Assembly (NCBI GenBank): GCA_033239005.1
Contig: BSQZ01000039.1
Span: 2,624,816-2,688,815 of the forward strand
Direction of reading: 5' to 3'
Source of the DNA: Lamellibrachia satsuma
Taxonomy: Eukaryota > Annelida > Polychaeta > Sabellida > Siboglinidae
DNA: 64,000 bases
This document shows positions 1 through 9,566 of this stretch, piece after piece. The translations under genes and the position numbers were made by a program. Below the pieces are notes generated by a model, which ran no database searches, was not told the DNA's origin, and saw only the letters and a program-made list of their open reading frames with translations. How positions within the stretch are numbered: the stretch's first letter is position 1; each line of letters starts with the position of its first letter.

Positions 1-60
1 GTTGTATTGTATTTGATTACGTTCGTGTCCGCTCGTGCCACTACTGCTAATAGTGTCACT

Positions 61-100
61 GATCGTCGTCGTCGTCGTCGTCGTCATCGTCGTCGTCGTC

Positions 101-131
<31 letters not shown>

Positions 132-165
132 CAGCAGTAGTAGTAGTAGTAGTAGGAGTAGTAGT
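61..165. repeat. (GTC)n/(GTA)n microsatellite
   Basis: A run of GTC triplets changes into a run of GTA triplets. The same GTA/TAG triplet run resumes at 2521-2550 on the far side of the LINE copy, so the LINE appears to have inserted into, or beside, one trinucleotide microsatellite. The V-rich open frame over it is a by-product of the triplet period, not a gene. Confidence 0.9.
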
Positions 166-2519
166 AGATTTAACAAGATTTAACAAGATTGCCATCTCGA
201 ACAACAAGTTCCAGATGGCAAGTGGACAAGGAAGCCATTGGCTTATCGAGAGTCCAACAATTTTCTCATCTATGTGTAGCCCGCCCTTATCAGATATCTG
301 TCAATTCTATTTTTAAACATATTCACAATACTAGCATTAACACAATCATTTGGCAGTTTGTTCCATTCATTTACCACCCTCTGTAAGAATGAGTACTTTC
401 TCATGTCCAACCTACACTGCTCCTTAACTAATGCTGCTTTGTGTCCTCTGGTTCTACTGCCTTCTTTAAGTTTGAAGAACATATTCCTATCAACATCCTC
501 ATAACCGTTCACTATTTTAAACACTTCTGTTTGGTCTCCTCTTAGTCTTCCGGTCTCTAGTGTTGTCAAACCACATTGTAATAAGCGACTTTCGTAACTA
601 AGGTCTCTTAATTCTGGAATCATCTCAGTTGCTCTTCGTTGTATTCTTTCTAGGTTATCTATGTCTTTTTTTACGATAAGACCTCCATGCTTGAATACAA
701 TATTCCAAATGTGGTCTAACTATTGCTTTGTACAGGGGTACAATTATATGTTTCTCCTTATACGTGATAGTTCTCCTAATTAGCCCTAGAATTTGATTTC
801 CTTTCGAAGCAGCAATCCCACATTGCTCTGAAACTTTCATGTCAGCATTAAATGTTACTCCTAAATCCTTTTCTTGTGTGGTTCTACCCAGTACAGCATC
901 CCCCATTTTATATTCCTCGTCCATATTTCCATGTCCTATGTGTATACCTTTACACTTTCCAAAATTGAATAACATTTGCCATTTTTCTGACCAGTTAACT
1001 AATTTTTCTAGATCATCCTGTAAACTTTGTTTATCTGTATCATTAGTAACCTTTCTGAATACTTTTGTGTCATCTGCAAATTTGAGTACTTTGCTAGATA
1101 TGTCATCCTCCAAATCATTTATATATATATATATATTAAAAACAGTATAGGGCGTAACACTGATCCCTGTGGTACCCCACTCAAAACAGATTTCCAGTTT
1201 GAAATCTTACCATCTACTATTACTCTATGTCTTCTGTGTGTAAGCCACTTTTCTATCCAGTTGATTACATCATTGCCTATACCATGGGCTTTTTGTTTAA
1301 GTAACAATCTTTGATGTGGCACTTTATCGAAAGCTTTCTGAAAATCTAAGTAGACAACATCCACTGGTGACCCGTCATCTACCCACTTTGTAATTTCTTA
1401 TAAAAAACATAAGAGATTGGTTAGACATGACCTTACTTTTAGGAATCCATGTTGAGATGTATTTATTAATTTATGTTTTATGAGGAATTCCACCATGTGG
1501 TCTCTAATTAATGTTTCGAGTAATTTACATACAACTGATGTTAAACTCACTGGTCTGTAATTTTCTGGCTTCTTCCTCGGTCCCTTCTTAAATAGCGGCG
1601 TAATGTTTGCTTCTTTCCATTCTGAAGGAACTATTCCTTCTTCTAGTGACAAGTTAAATAAATTTGCAAGTGGTGTACTAATTTGATCAACAATTTCCTT
1701 TAGCAGTTTTGGTGGTATCCCATCAACTCCAGGTGATTTATTATCTTTCATCTTCTTAATTTTCTTTGCTATCATTTCAGGAGTTACAAATACCTGCCCT
1801 AAATGTTCTGATTTATTGCCCTCAAATTTAGTCAATGGAACTGGAAGTGAGCTGATATCTTCTGTGGTAAAAACTGAGCTGAAATACTCATTCAGGACCT
1901 CTGCCATTTGGAACCCATCTAAAATTATGTTTTCACTGTTGTTTTCCAGTGGTCCGACCTTATCTCGAACTTTCTGTTTACTCCTTACATAAGCATAGAA
2001 ACTCTTGCTGTCATTTTTTATATTACCTGCCAATTTTTGTTCAAAGGTTCTTTTAGATTTTCTAATTTCAGTTGTAGCTAGGTTAAGTGCCTCTTTTGTA
2101 GTTTGTGTAGTCTTCTACATTTCCAGTGTGTTTATAGACACTCCACAGCATCTGTTCGTGAAAAATTTTTCTAATAGCTTCTTTTGACAGGTGTTTTTTC
2201 CTGGATCTTTTCCATTGTTTTCTTAATGGAATAAATGTCTCAATAATGCCCTCAATCTCATATTTTAAACAAGTCCAACATTTTGTTGCTGTCTTGTTCT
2301 TCAGCAAGTTATTCCAATCTATTTTTGCTAGATATGTTCTCATCACTTTATATTTGCCTTTGTTGAAGTTCCTCCTCCATTGTTTTTTATATGTATTCCC
2401 TGTTTTTACTTTTATATTAAAATTGATTTGGTTATGGTCACTTGAACCCAAAGGTTCGTGTACTTTAACGTTGTCTACTAATTCATTTTGAGAAGACAAA
2501 ATTAAATCTAACACATTCC
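166..2519 (-). mobile_element. CR1/Jockey-like non-LTR retrotransposon, 5'-truncated and frameshifted
   Basis: Read on the minus strand, fragments in different frames cover the end of the endonuclease region (2514-2083), the reverse transcriptase N-terminal part (2033-1398), the palm start with YLDFQKAFDKV and GVPQGSVL (1364-1119), the catalytic FADD motif (near 1075) and the C-terminal thumb region (1113-655 and 623-270). The 3' end at about 166-190 carries two copies of a short AATCTTGTTA-type tail repeat, typical of CR1-like elements. A (TA)n expansion at 1117-1136 and several frameshifts break the protein, so this is a dead copy. The 5' truncation lies 48 bp upstream of the kringle exon's splice acceptor. 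Clade assignment within CR1/L2/Jockey is uncertain. Confidence 0.85.
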
Positions 2520-2522
2520 CAC

Positions 2523-2553
<31 letters not shown>

Positions 2554-2567
2554 CGTCGTTGTTGTAG

Positions 2568-2671
2568 ATGCACCGAGAGAGTGTCTATTGACCCCTGAAG
2601 GTGGTGACTATCGCGGACATGTCAACACCACGACGTCAGGCCGGACGTGTCAGGAGTGGGCTGCACAAACG
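2568..2671 (+). CDS. Kringle-domain gene, exon encoding the N-terminal half of the kringle
   Basis: This is an internal coding exon between an acceptor ending TTGTTGTAG and a donor GTACGT. It enters in phase 1 and leaves in phase 0. It encodes the first half of a kringle domain: the ECLL start with Cys1, the GGDYRG turn, the TTTSGRTCQEW core with Cys2 and Trp, then AAQT. The kringle continues directly in phase 0 with PHQHNC at 22794, so the two exons are split by a 20.1-kb intron. Kringles are disulfide-stabilised extracellular modules that bind proteins or lysine. Earlier exons (signal peptide, other domains) must lie left of the window. The acceptor tract is unusual because it is the tail of a TAG/GTC microsatellite. 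Confidence 0.88.
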
Positions 2672-3092
2672 GTACGTCTTACGTCTTACGCTTGCCGTGT
2701 TATTTATTAACATTTACCTTTACAAACAGTCACGTATATCGAACTCTAATGGAGCTAGCCTATGTCTGGTGTGCTGCTCCTAATAGCCGCTTTGTATTTA
2801 TTTCGGGCGCTAAAATTTCGGGGGATCATCCACGACCCCAGGAAGGAGTCGTATGCAATTATTGCTTTCAAAATACACCCCACTGCTCTTTCTGCCCCAA
2901 TGACGTTCGGTTTTGTTTGAAACTATGTTACGTTCAACAGTGCCGTAAAAGGTCTTAAACAGCAATGGTTGGTTATCCCGTCCGAAGGATTGTGGATGAC
3001 CGTCAATCGTGGATGAAATGATGCAACGTGTAAGTTTTATTATCGGAGATCATTTATATTTTGGGAAGGTTGAAGCTTTTTGGGCTTTCTTA

Positions 3093-3191
3093 AGTTTTAT
3101 GTTCGGTTTTGATACACAATATTCGTCTTGGACAACACAGTTTTATGTTCGGTTTTGATACACTATATTCGTCTTGGACAACACAGTTTTA
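3093..3191. repeat. Two-copy 46-bp tandem duplication in the kringle intron
   Basis: Two nearly identical 46-bp units beginning AGTTTTATGTTCGG start at 3093 and 3139, followed by a partial third. The rest of 2672-3253 is ordinary intron sequence in which I see nothing else. Confidence 0.85.
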
Positions 3192-3253
3192 ATGGAGTCG
3201 ACTGAATTGAATGTATAAAGCGAGACCATAATCAGATTGGGTTTCATTCATAC

Positions 3254-3664
3254 AATGTGGTTTGACAACCAGAGACCAGGAGACTAAGAGGAGACCAAAC
3301 AGAAGTGTTTAAAATAGTGAACGGTTATAAGGATATTGATAGGAATATGTTCTTCAAACTTAAAGAAAGCAGTAGAACCAGAGGACACAAAGCAGCATTA
3401 GTTAAGGAGCAGTGTAGGTTGGACATGAGAAAGTACTCTTTCTCACAGAGGGTGATAAACGAATGGAACAATTTGCCAAATGATTGTGTTAATGCTAGTA
3501 GTGTGAATATGTCTAAAAAATAGAATTGACAGATATCTGATAAGGGCGGGCTACACATAAATGAGAAAATTTTTGGACTCTTGATAAGCCAATAGCTTCC
3601 GTGTCCACTTGCCATCTGGAACTTGTTGTTTTGGATGCAATCTTGTTAAATCTTGTTAAATTCA
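3254..3664 (+). mobile_element. 3' end of the same CR1-like LINE family, opposite orientation
   Basis: The plus strand repeats the last coding part and 3' tail of the LINE at 166-2519. It encodes the MFKIVNGYKDIDRN and RGHKAALVKEQCR motifs, then a frame break, and ends in the doubled ATCTTGTTAA tail near 3664. It is 5'-truncated and lies inverted relative to the first copy. Confidence 0.88.
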
Positions 3665-3875
3665 CCAAATGCAAATATAATAAATTAACAGAGATAAGTA
3701 ACTACATAAAAAAATATTCAACAGCGCATTTTACCAACCTTCACACAAGGATGTCCTAAGTAAAACAATGGAAAGAAATTACAAGCATTGGGCATGCCTC
3801 TGACAGTTTGCCTTGCCCGGTGTTAACAGTCCACCTTTTTCGATTTAAAAAGATAAACGATAAGCTCCACATGGC

Positions 3876-4351
3876 AAGTGGACATTGAAGCCACTGGCTT
3901 ACCGCGAGTCCCAAAACATTTATTTGTAACATGTAACATGTAACAAGTGGACATTGAAGCCACTGGCTTACCGCGAGTCCTAAAACATTTATGTGTAACG
4001 TGTAACATGTAACAAGTGAACATTGAAGCCACTGGCTTACCGCGAGTCCAAAAACATTTATGTGTAACATGTAACAAGTGAACATTGAAGCAACTGGCTT
4101 ACCGCGAGTCCTAAAACATTTATGTGTAACGTGTAACATGTAACAAGTGAACATTGAAGCCACTGGCTTACCGCGACCCCTAAAACATTTATGTGTAACA
4201 TGTAACAAGTGGACATTGAAGCCACTGGCTTACCGCGAGTCCTAAAACATTTATGTGTAACATGTAACATGTAACAAGTGAACATTGAAGCCACTGGCTT
4301 ACCGCGAGTCCAAAAACATTTATGTGTAACATGTAACATGTAACAAGCGAA
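3876..4351. repeat. Tandem array (left part), 59-69-bp unit derived from a LINE 3' tail; Polinton target
   Basis: About seven units each read AAGTGGACATTGAAGCCACTGG, then TTACCGCGAGTCC, then a variable number of GTAACAT heptamers. Heptamer number makes unit length alternate between about 62 and 69 bp. The unit closely resembles the CR1-like LINE 3' region near 215-285 (AAGTGGACAAGGAAGCCATTGG). The array continues at 22361-22497 after the Polinton, and the join reconstructs one unit. Cys/Thr-rich open frames across it are artefacts of the repeat. Confidence 0.9.
4346..4351. other. Polinton target-site duplication, left copy (AGCGAA)
   Basis: AGCGAA directly precedes the left terminal inverted repeat. 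The same six bases follow the right one at 22361-22366. Confidence 0.95.
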
Positions 4352-4565
4352 AGTAGTATACGGAGGTTTCTCAGACCTCCTTATCGCATCGATCTATAGA
4401 TCAAAGGAAGAGATCAAAGGAAAGGCCCCTAATATCGCTCAGAGTGCGCGCAGCCAATGAGAGAGCAGTAGAGCAGTAGAGCGCCCCCTGGCGAGCGTAG
4501 TTGATCGTAGTGCATGCTGGGTAAGGTAAGCGCCCCCTAGGGACTGGAGGAGGAACGAATATTGA
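4352..4565 (+). repeat. Polinton left terminal inverted repeat, 214 bp
   Basis: The reverse complement of 22147-22360, with two mismatches near its inner end. The outermost 30 bp contain a small inverted repeat (GGAGGT/ACCTCC, 4362-4380) that could fold as a hairpin at the DNA terminus. Further in it has two GCGCCCCCT motifs and repeated GAGCAGTA units. Confidence 0.96.
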
Positions 4566-4849
4566 CCTAGTTACGTTTACCGGAGGGTCATTAACCTAAT
4601 AAGGAGACGAACACGATCGTACGGTGCACACGTATTTTATTGAATACAACAAAGCGGCAGCAGTACAAACGAGGCGATCGTGTGTGTGTGATTGGATACA
4701 ACGAGCTGGGTATGATGAATATGAAGACGATGACGAGGCGACTTGCGAATGGTGACCATCGCGCCAGAGGTCGCGAACTTAGGGGTGTCTCCACCGCGCC
4801 AGAGGTTCTAGGGCGAGCTTACGGGTGGAGCGACCACCGCGCCAGAGGC
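4566..4849. other. Polinton left non-coding segment with minus-strand poly(A) signal
   Basis: No gene is seen. On the minus strand an AATAAA lies at 4641-4636, about 210 bp beyond the protease stop, and is a candidate shared 3' end for the minus-strand late genes. Three spaced copies of CCGCGCCAGAGG-like sequence occur between about 4757 and 4852; their function is unknown. Confidence 0.6.
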
Positions 4850-5329
4850 TCAGTACGATGTGCGATAGTATGGTATACCCTTTTTCAGCAGCTTAATCCA
4901 ATCGAACACGCGACAATCGTTAGCGACCAGATCGGTGCGGAAAGCATTGACGAAAGTGCTCATAGGAGCGCCGTTACAACGAAACAGTATATAAGTGACG
5001 CAATATTGTCCGCAAACGTTAGACAGAGGACTCTGAAGTCTCTTGCTATTATGAGTCCACTCGGAACAGTGTATGTTCAAGAAGTTGCGGAACGCCGCGT
5101 GACGAGGCGGCAGACCGTACGAACAGAAGTATTCGCCGCGCCCGTCGGAGGACAGGTACAGCGCTATCCAATGTTCGCCGGGTTCGTCGGCGTCGTCGGT
5201 GTTGCACACGAAGGCGATCGGCAGAGCGTCAATTGTTGGAGGCAGTCCGTCTTTGGGTACGACGCCGCCAAAGACGGACTTGGTGTTCGGATCCATCGCC
5301 AGTAGACGGGCGATCTGCAGGGTGTCCAT
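4850..5329 (-). CDS. Adenain-like cysteine protease (Polinton PRO), 159 aa
   Basis: Family role: maturation protease that cleaves capsid precursors during virion assembly, related to adenovirus adenain (C5). Visible motifs are GEHWIALYL with catalytic His53, then YFCSYGLPP, then QSPLSNVCGQYC with the oxyanion Gln99 and nucleophile Cys110. Spacing and length fit the family. The position that aligns with the acidic member of the adenain triad, two residues before the (F/Y)G, is Cys69 here, which could weaken or abolish activity. The ATG is one base beyond the likely original MCP stop (5331), so the genes are packed end to end. The reading frame is intact. Confidence 0.87.
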   Translation of the reverse strand: MDTLQIARLLAMDPNTKSVFGGVVPKDGLPPTIDALPIAFVCNTDDADEPGEHWIALYLSSDGRGEYFCSYGLPPRHAAFRNFLNIHCSEWTHNSKRLQSPLSNVCGQYCVTYILFRCNGAPMSTFVNAFRTDLVANDCRVFDWIKLLKKGIPYYRTSY

Positions 5330-5330
5330 C

Positions 5331-6645
5331 TCAGTAGTCGTGGATGACGTTGCGGTTCTTGTCGATCTCCAGCACGGACTCGAATTCGGCGTAGGCGACG
5401 ACGTTCACGGTGGTCGAAGCGCTTCGCGGAAATGGAATTCTAAGCGCAGGTTGCCCTTTTGTATCAGATGAAAGCAGGGACCGTCGCACTGGTCGGGGTA
5501 AGGTCGAAACAGAAGAAGGTGTATCCGTCTCGATAGTCGTCGCGAGTCAGACCGTTCCCCTCGTCCTGCCATAGCTTGCCGGTCGAGGTGAACATGCTCG
5601 CATAGCTCCTGGCGAAGAGGTTTTCTGCGAAGTTGGGCTGGAAGGGTTTGGCGGGTATCTGACGACCGTCCACGTACACGGAGACGAAGCTGATGGCGTT
5701 GTTCTTGGCGTGAAAGGGGTTTGTGGCGTACGTGCCGTTGTAGGCGTCGTTGTCGATGCAGCACAGTACGAGAAGTTTCGGCAGGGAGCCGAGGAACAGG
5801 TTCTCGTGCGTGTGCGACAGAGCGCCCGTGGGAATGGAGTACACCTTGCATTCGACGGGTCGTAACGGATACTTGACCGTGGCCCGCTCGAGAGCCATGA
5901 TGTGAGCCTTCTGCACGGCCGGAGCGATGGTAGCCTTCTTGACGAACAAGGACGCGTTGACGATGATTATCTTGTACTCGTTCGCTCCACCGGCTATCAG
6001 CGCAAACTCGGGCGTGCTGCGCACCAGGCGTAACTTGAGGTTGACACCGTTGATCAGGAATTTATCCTGCAGAAACATATCCACGTGGAGACGACCCATC
6101 ATGTCGACCACGCGACCGCCGGCTATGTAGTCTCGTCGAGTCACGAACCCGGGGTTAGGATCGGGTCCGGCGGCCAGCTCGGCGGCGTGCATGCGACTAG
6201 CCTTGTCCTTGTACCACAGCTGATTCGTCAGCTGCGTCGACTTGGCATCGAATCCGTAACTCATCAGCGTCTCTATGTATGAACGATACGGGTACGAGTT
6301 GGAGGACGAAGAGGTCACGAGCGTGTCGTTCATGGAGAGGTCGAGGTGGCTGAACAGCGAATGCAAGAAGTTGTTCACCGGTCCCACGGGCTCGCCCGCA
6401 TCGATAGGGTTACCGTCGGCGCGCGTCACCTTCACCTGCAGGTGGAGCATCGTGTTGGCGAGATCTATGTAGTCGTCACCCGATCCGGGGATGAAGAATT
6501 CTATCGGGCCTCCAGAGTCCAGAGAGGCCATGGGTTGTTGTTCCACCACGTGACTGTCGGCGATGCAGTTCTGAGTGGGGGGTACGGTAAAGAGATCCAG
6601 CTCGGTCTTGACCCCCTCGCACGACTGTCTATGCACGAACGCCAT
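5331..6645 (-). CDS. Major capsid protein (double jelly-roll, hexon-like), frame broken near its C-terminus
   Basis: The product would form the pseudo-hexameric capsomers of an icosahedral shell. The intact part is 393 aa from ATG 6645. It has the family N-terminus (SLDSGGPIEFFIPGSG, then DYIDLANTMLHL), the FLHSLFSHLDLSMN segment and the KYPLRPVECKVYSIP region. That frame stops at 5464. The conserved C-terminus (a FHLIQKGNLRLEFHF-type strand, then an EFESVLEIDKNRN-type end stopping at 5331) lies in the two other frames. This implies two one-base losses: one at a C4 run (plus-strand 5495-5498) and one near 5408-5420. No in-frame stops interrupt the rest. Its start overlaps the pX-like gene's alternative-frame end by 17 bp. 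Confidence 0.88.
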
Positions 6646-7029
6646 CGTTGTCGTCGAATATGTCGGCCGCGCGTTTCTTGGACGTCCGTTTCCTGCGACG
6701 TCTCGTTACTGCAGTGCCGACCGTCCTTGCACCCGCTCCTCTTATACGTTTACCAGGGGTCGCGGAATACTGCTCAGCACGGCATCGGTGACGCGGCGTT
6801 TGGCAGCCGTTTTTATGTTCTGGCCCGATAAGACGTCGCCAGCTATGCGAACGCCGGTCTTCAACGCTCCCCTGCCCAACGCCACGGCACCTCTCTTGAT
6901 GAGTGGCATGGCGCTGCGCAACAGACCGCCGAACAGACTGCCCAGTCCGTGACCTCGCTGGTATTGCGCACCGGCGAAATAGGGCAGCGCACCGCCAGCC
7001 TGACGCGCGTAATAATCGTTGTAATTCAT
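6629..7029 (-). CDS. Small basic virion protein, adenovirus pX/pVI-like, frameshifted
   Basis: The first 95 codons from ATG 7029 run to a stop at 6742. They hold an N-terminal MNYNDYYARQ, a glycine-rich GHGLGSLFGGLLR amphipathic segment and a basic ALGRGALKTGVRIAGD segment, which recur in this slot of Polintons. One frame over, from about 6759, the sequence stays open with a strongly basic tail (RRRRKRTSKKRA) and stops at 6629, inside the MCP start. I read this as one protein of about 130 aa broken at a C4 run (plus-strand 6756-6759). Role inferred from position and composition: DNA condensation or membrane-active minor virion protein. Its ATG overlaps the penton stop (TGATG). Confidence 0.7.
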
Positions 7030-7859
7030 CAGAACAGTCCGGTCTTGCGTCGACGAAAATGAAGCGTCACCGACACTCTACCGTATTCGAATGGCACGCG
7101 TCGACCCATGTCGTTCCTTATATCCACCTCGATCGAGCTGAAACTCGAGCGCATCAGGGGCACGTAGTGCACGTTAGTGAAACTAGCGGTCACCCTGTCA
7201 CCGTGACGGCCGCTAATCGGAAGGGTACGCAACAGAGGCGCGAGAGTGTCACCCACTATACGAGACTCCACGACGTCCGTGTAGACGTAGAGGGTGTCGA
7301 ACCCCTGCGTCAGGTCCACCACATCGGGCGCCTCGATGTGGAAGGGGTACGCCGAGTCGGGATGTTGGGAGTCGTCGGGGAGGACGGGATATGACGTAAC
7401 CGCCTTCGGCTCGCTGGCTACTGGTTCACGGAATCCCAACAGGGACGCGGTCGCGCTGTGGTGCGGTATGGTGAACAGGGTGTTCTCTGTCATGTGTAAC
7501 GTTATTTTCCGAGTGATGGAACTATAGCTCATGTGAGCCTTTGTCTTCTCCGTCTGCATACTGTACAGTCCCTTGTTGACGTGATACATCAATGATATCG
7601 GATCGTCGTAATACCCGCACGGCAACTTCGAACGGTGGGACGAGTCCGTAGCATCGAGCGTGTTGAGGAAGAACCAGACGTCGTTCTCCGTGACGTTGTA
7701 CCAAGTGTGCGGATACTGGATCTCAGCCAACCCACACTCCCACTCGCCGGTAAGATCGATGCGTTGAGGCAAGGCCGTGACGTAATGGGTCAAGGTGTTG
7801 CCGGGGTGCATCTTCATGGAAGCGTTGCTAGGCAGCGTCATGTAGAAATCAGTCGCCAT
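7029..7859 (-). CDS. Penton-like minor capsid protein (single jelly-roll), 276 aa
   Basis: In this family the minor capsid protein fills the five-fold vertices. The N-terminus (FYMTLPSNASMKMHPGN, then THYVTALPQRIDL) and GEWECGLAEIQYPHTWYNV are the conserved start of Polinton minor capsid proteins. The C-terminus has a conserved Y/F-rich strand (VHYVPLMRSSFSSIEVDIR) and a basic end HFRRRKTGLF. The frame is intact and the length normal. It overlaps the pX-like ATG by one base (TGATG) and begins 10 bp inside the end of the upstream membrane-protein gene. Confidence 0.88.
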   Translation of the reverse strand: MATDFYMTLPSNASMKMHPGNTLTHYVTALPQRIDLTGEWECGLAEIQYPHTWYNVTENDVWFFLNTLDATDSSHRSKLPCGYYDDPISLMYHVNKGLYSMQTEKTKAHMSYSSITRKITLHMTENTLFTIPHHSATASLLGFREPVASEPKAVTSYPVLPDDSQHPDSAYPFHIEAPDVVDLTQGFDTLYVYTDVVESRIVGDTLAPLLRTLPISGRHGDRVTASFTNVHYVPLMRSSFSSIEVDIRNDMGRRVPFEYGRVSVTLHFRRRKTGLF

Positions 7860-8193
7860 GACGTCTCAACGTGGGATTGGGCAGTAGGTAACCCAAAGAA
7901 CTACTCAACAGAGCCGTCCACAGATTAGAATCGACGTGACCTTTCGTCAGGTTGTAAATGCTGATCAGAATGACCGTGTACAAGACGACGACCTGACACA
8001 GAAACACGATCTCCTCTTTGGGGCACTCGGTACCGAACAGATGCCAGGGAGTGCTGTCTGGCTCGTTCGGTGCAGCGTCAGTACAGTCCTCGTGTTCGTT
8101 CACCTCTTTCTCCTCGTCTATGATGGTGGTGGTGCAGGTCGGTGGTGGTGGGGTGTCGCGTCGTGTGTCATTGCTCGAATGCAGTGGCGGCAT
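7849..8193 (-). CDS. Small membrane protein of the Polinton morphogenesis block, 114 aa
   Basis: The first 60 residues are polar, with a proline run and an acidic stretch. Two hydrophobic segments follow (about 62-82, FLCQVVVLYTVILISIYNL; and about 91-106, WTALLSSSLGYLLP), then a short basic tail. The second half, with LGYLLPNPTL, recurs in Polintons between integrase and minor capsid; no function is known to me. The start overlaps the integrase end by 26 bp. Membrane insertion is inferred from hydrophobicity only. Confidence 0.65.
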   Translation of the reverse strand: MPPLHSSNDTRRDTPPPPTCTTTIIDEEKEVNEHEDCTDAAPNEPDSTPWHLFGTECPKEEIVFLCQVVVLYTVILISIYNLTKGHVDSNLWTALLSSSLGYLLPNPTLRRHGD

Positions 8194-9267
8194 GTGCGAG
8201 GCTAGTCTTTATAGTTGACGAGTCCTTGGCATCGATCCAGCTGTTGAAGTGGGAGGAATGACCGAACCATTTCACCAGAGCTTCCTTTCGTCTACCGACC
8301 GTACGGCGTTTCAGTACCGCTTCAACACGGTACACCTTATCAAAGGGTACCGTCACCTTCTGCAGCTCCAGTTCGTAGAAGGTACCCTCCAGCACTTCGC
8401 CGAGATCGTCCCGCAGCCGATACACGGGTGGATCGGAGGGTGAACCTCGTGTATCGTGAACAACTCTTCGCTCCAGTTCGTCTCGTAGCCCTTTTCGAAC
8501 GTGCGTTTGTACTTGCTGACACGCACGCGATCCGACACGTGCAACTTGGGCACGCCCTTACCATCGTGACCGTACAGACGTTGCCACACCTGTTCCTGGT
8601 TCTGTGCATTCACCTGTGACGGAGCCATACCGATCATGCGGTGACGGGCATTGTTATACGATCGCATCAGGTCCGGAAGGATGTCGATGAACCGCCACGT
8701 CTGGTGTTTCGTGAAGTAGCGCCACATGCGCTTCTTCAACGTTCCGTTGAACCGTTCCACGACGGCTGCCTTCGTCTCCGCGTTGTGCGTGTAGAAGTAA
8801 TGTATGTCGTAACGCTTCAATAGCGCCTGAACGGATTTGTTCCGGAATTCTGTGCCTTTATCCGTCTGCAAGGTCTGGGGGCGAACGTCGACGAACGTGG
8901 ATTGCAGCGCCGCCACCAACGACGCCGCGGACTTGTTCTTCATGGGAACACACCAGGCCACTTTCGAGAAGACGTCGATCATCGTGAGGAGAAAGGCCAT
9001 GCCGTTGTTGAAGCGTTTGACCTTCGACATGTCCACGAGATCGGCCTGCCACTGCTGATGCATACCACCCACGATGACTTGTCGTCTCTTGAAATGACGT
9101 CTCGCTGGTTTGTGTAAGGTGTAGGTGTCCTGTGCCGACAACCATGCCTTGACGGTCTTCTCTGGCAGGCGCGCGACGCGTCGCAAGTCAGCGACGCCTC
9201 CATAACTGCCTACCTTCGTGGGATCGAAGTAGACCCCACTCAAGGTGCGGTCTCCCCTCTGTGCCAT
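8168..9267 (-). CDS. Retroviral-like integrase (DDE) with C-terminal chromodomain, one frameshift
   Basis: The integrase inserts the element and makes the 6-bp target duplication. From ATG 9267 the core shows Asp76 (QADLVDM), Asp136 (QTDKGTEF) and Glu171 (AAVVERFNG), a D-59-D-34-E spacing classic for the family. At about 8427-8450 the frame changes. The next frame carries VYRLRDDLGEVLEGTFYELE and a chromodomain-like KVYRVEAVLKRR, then EALVKWFGHSSHFNSWI, ending at 8168. Together this is about 366 codons. The longer open frame to 9861 is not part of the protein: the ATG at 9267 overlaps the stop of the small ORF upstream (TGATG), and upstream sequence belongs to other genes. Confidence 0.9.
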
Positions 9268-9434
9268 CAAAAGAGGAGGACCGATGCGTTGACGGGGGTG
9301 GTGGTGGTGGTGACGTTGACTCCGGAGTACGACTGCTGACGAATGACGAGGAGCACGCCGACGTGTACTAGGACACACACTATGGCACCCACAACGCAAG
9401 CGGTGGAACAACAACGGTCTAGTAGCGTAACCAT
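9267..9434 (-). CDS. Tiny membrane protein, 55 aa, directly upstream of integrase
   Basis: ATG 9434 opens a 55-codon frame. It has a hydrophobic stretch (about 13-33, ACVVGAIVCVLVHVGVLLVI), then a Thr/Val-rich tail, and ends in TGA overlapping the integrase ATG. The overlap and the clean hydrophobic helix argue that it is real. The fold and function are unknown. Confidence 0.55.
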   Translation of the reverse strand: MVTLLDRCCSTACVVGAIVCVLVHVGVLLVIRQQSYSGVNVTTTTTPVNASVLLF

Positions 9435-9553
9435 AGTCTGAATAACACCTGTTGTATAAGAACGCCGGCTGCAACGTCTCCCAGCAAGGTGAGTCCTTCG
9501 AACAATAGCGCAGCGACGAGGGAACGGTACGCGTCCTGTGGATCGACGAGCAT
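9419..9553 (-). CDS. Tiny membrane protein, 44 aa, paralog of the next upstream ORF
   Basis: ATG 9553 gives 44 codons ending at a TAG that overlaps the start of the 55-aa ORF by 16 bp. It begins VDPQDAYRSLVAALL and contains a hydrophobic helix of about 25 residues. The upstream ORF begins SPDPQDDVYRSIVGAIF, and flanking sequence is also similar, so the two arose by tandem duplication. Function unknown. Confidence 0.5.
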   Translation of the reverse strand: MLVDPQDAYRSLVAALLFEGLTLLGDVAAGVLIQQVLFRLWLRY

Positions 9554-9566
9554 GACGAACACTGAG

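Noticed and set aside
3756..4339. CRISPR-like array or Cys-rich protein at the LINE-tail repeats
   Set aside because: Units are contiguous with no unique spacers, the context is animal DNA, and the frames change with heptamer number.
4640..5305. 221-codon plus-strand frame opposite the protease
   Set aside because: No recognisable motifs; the minus strand carries the protease with all its blocks.
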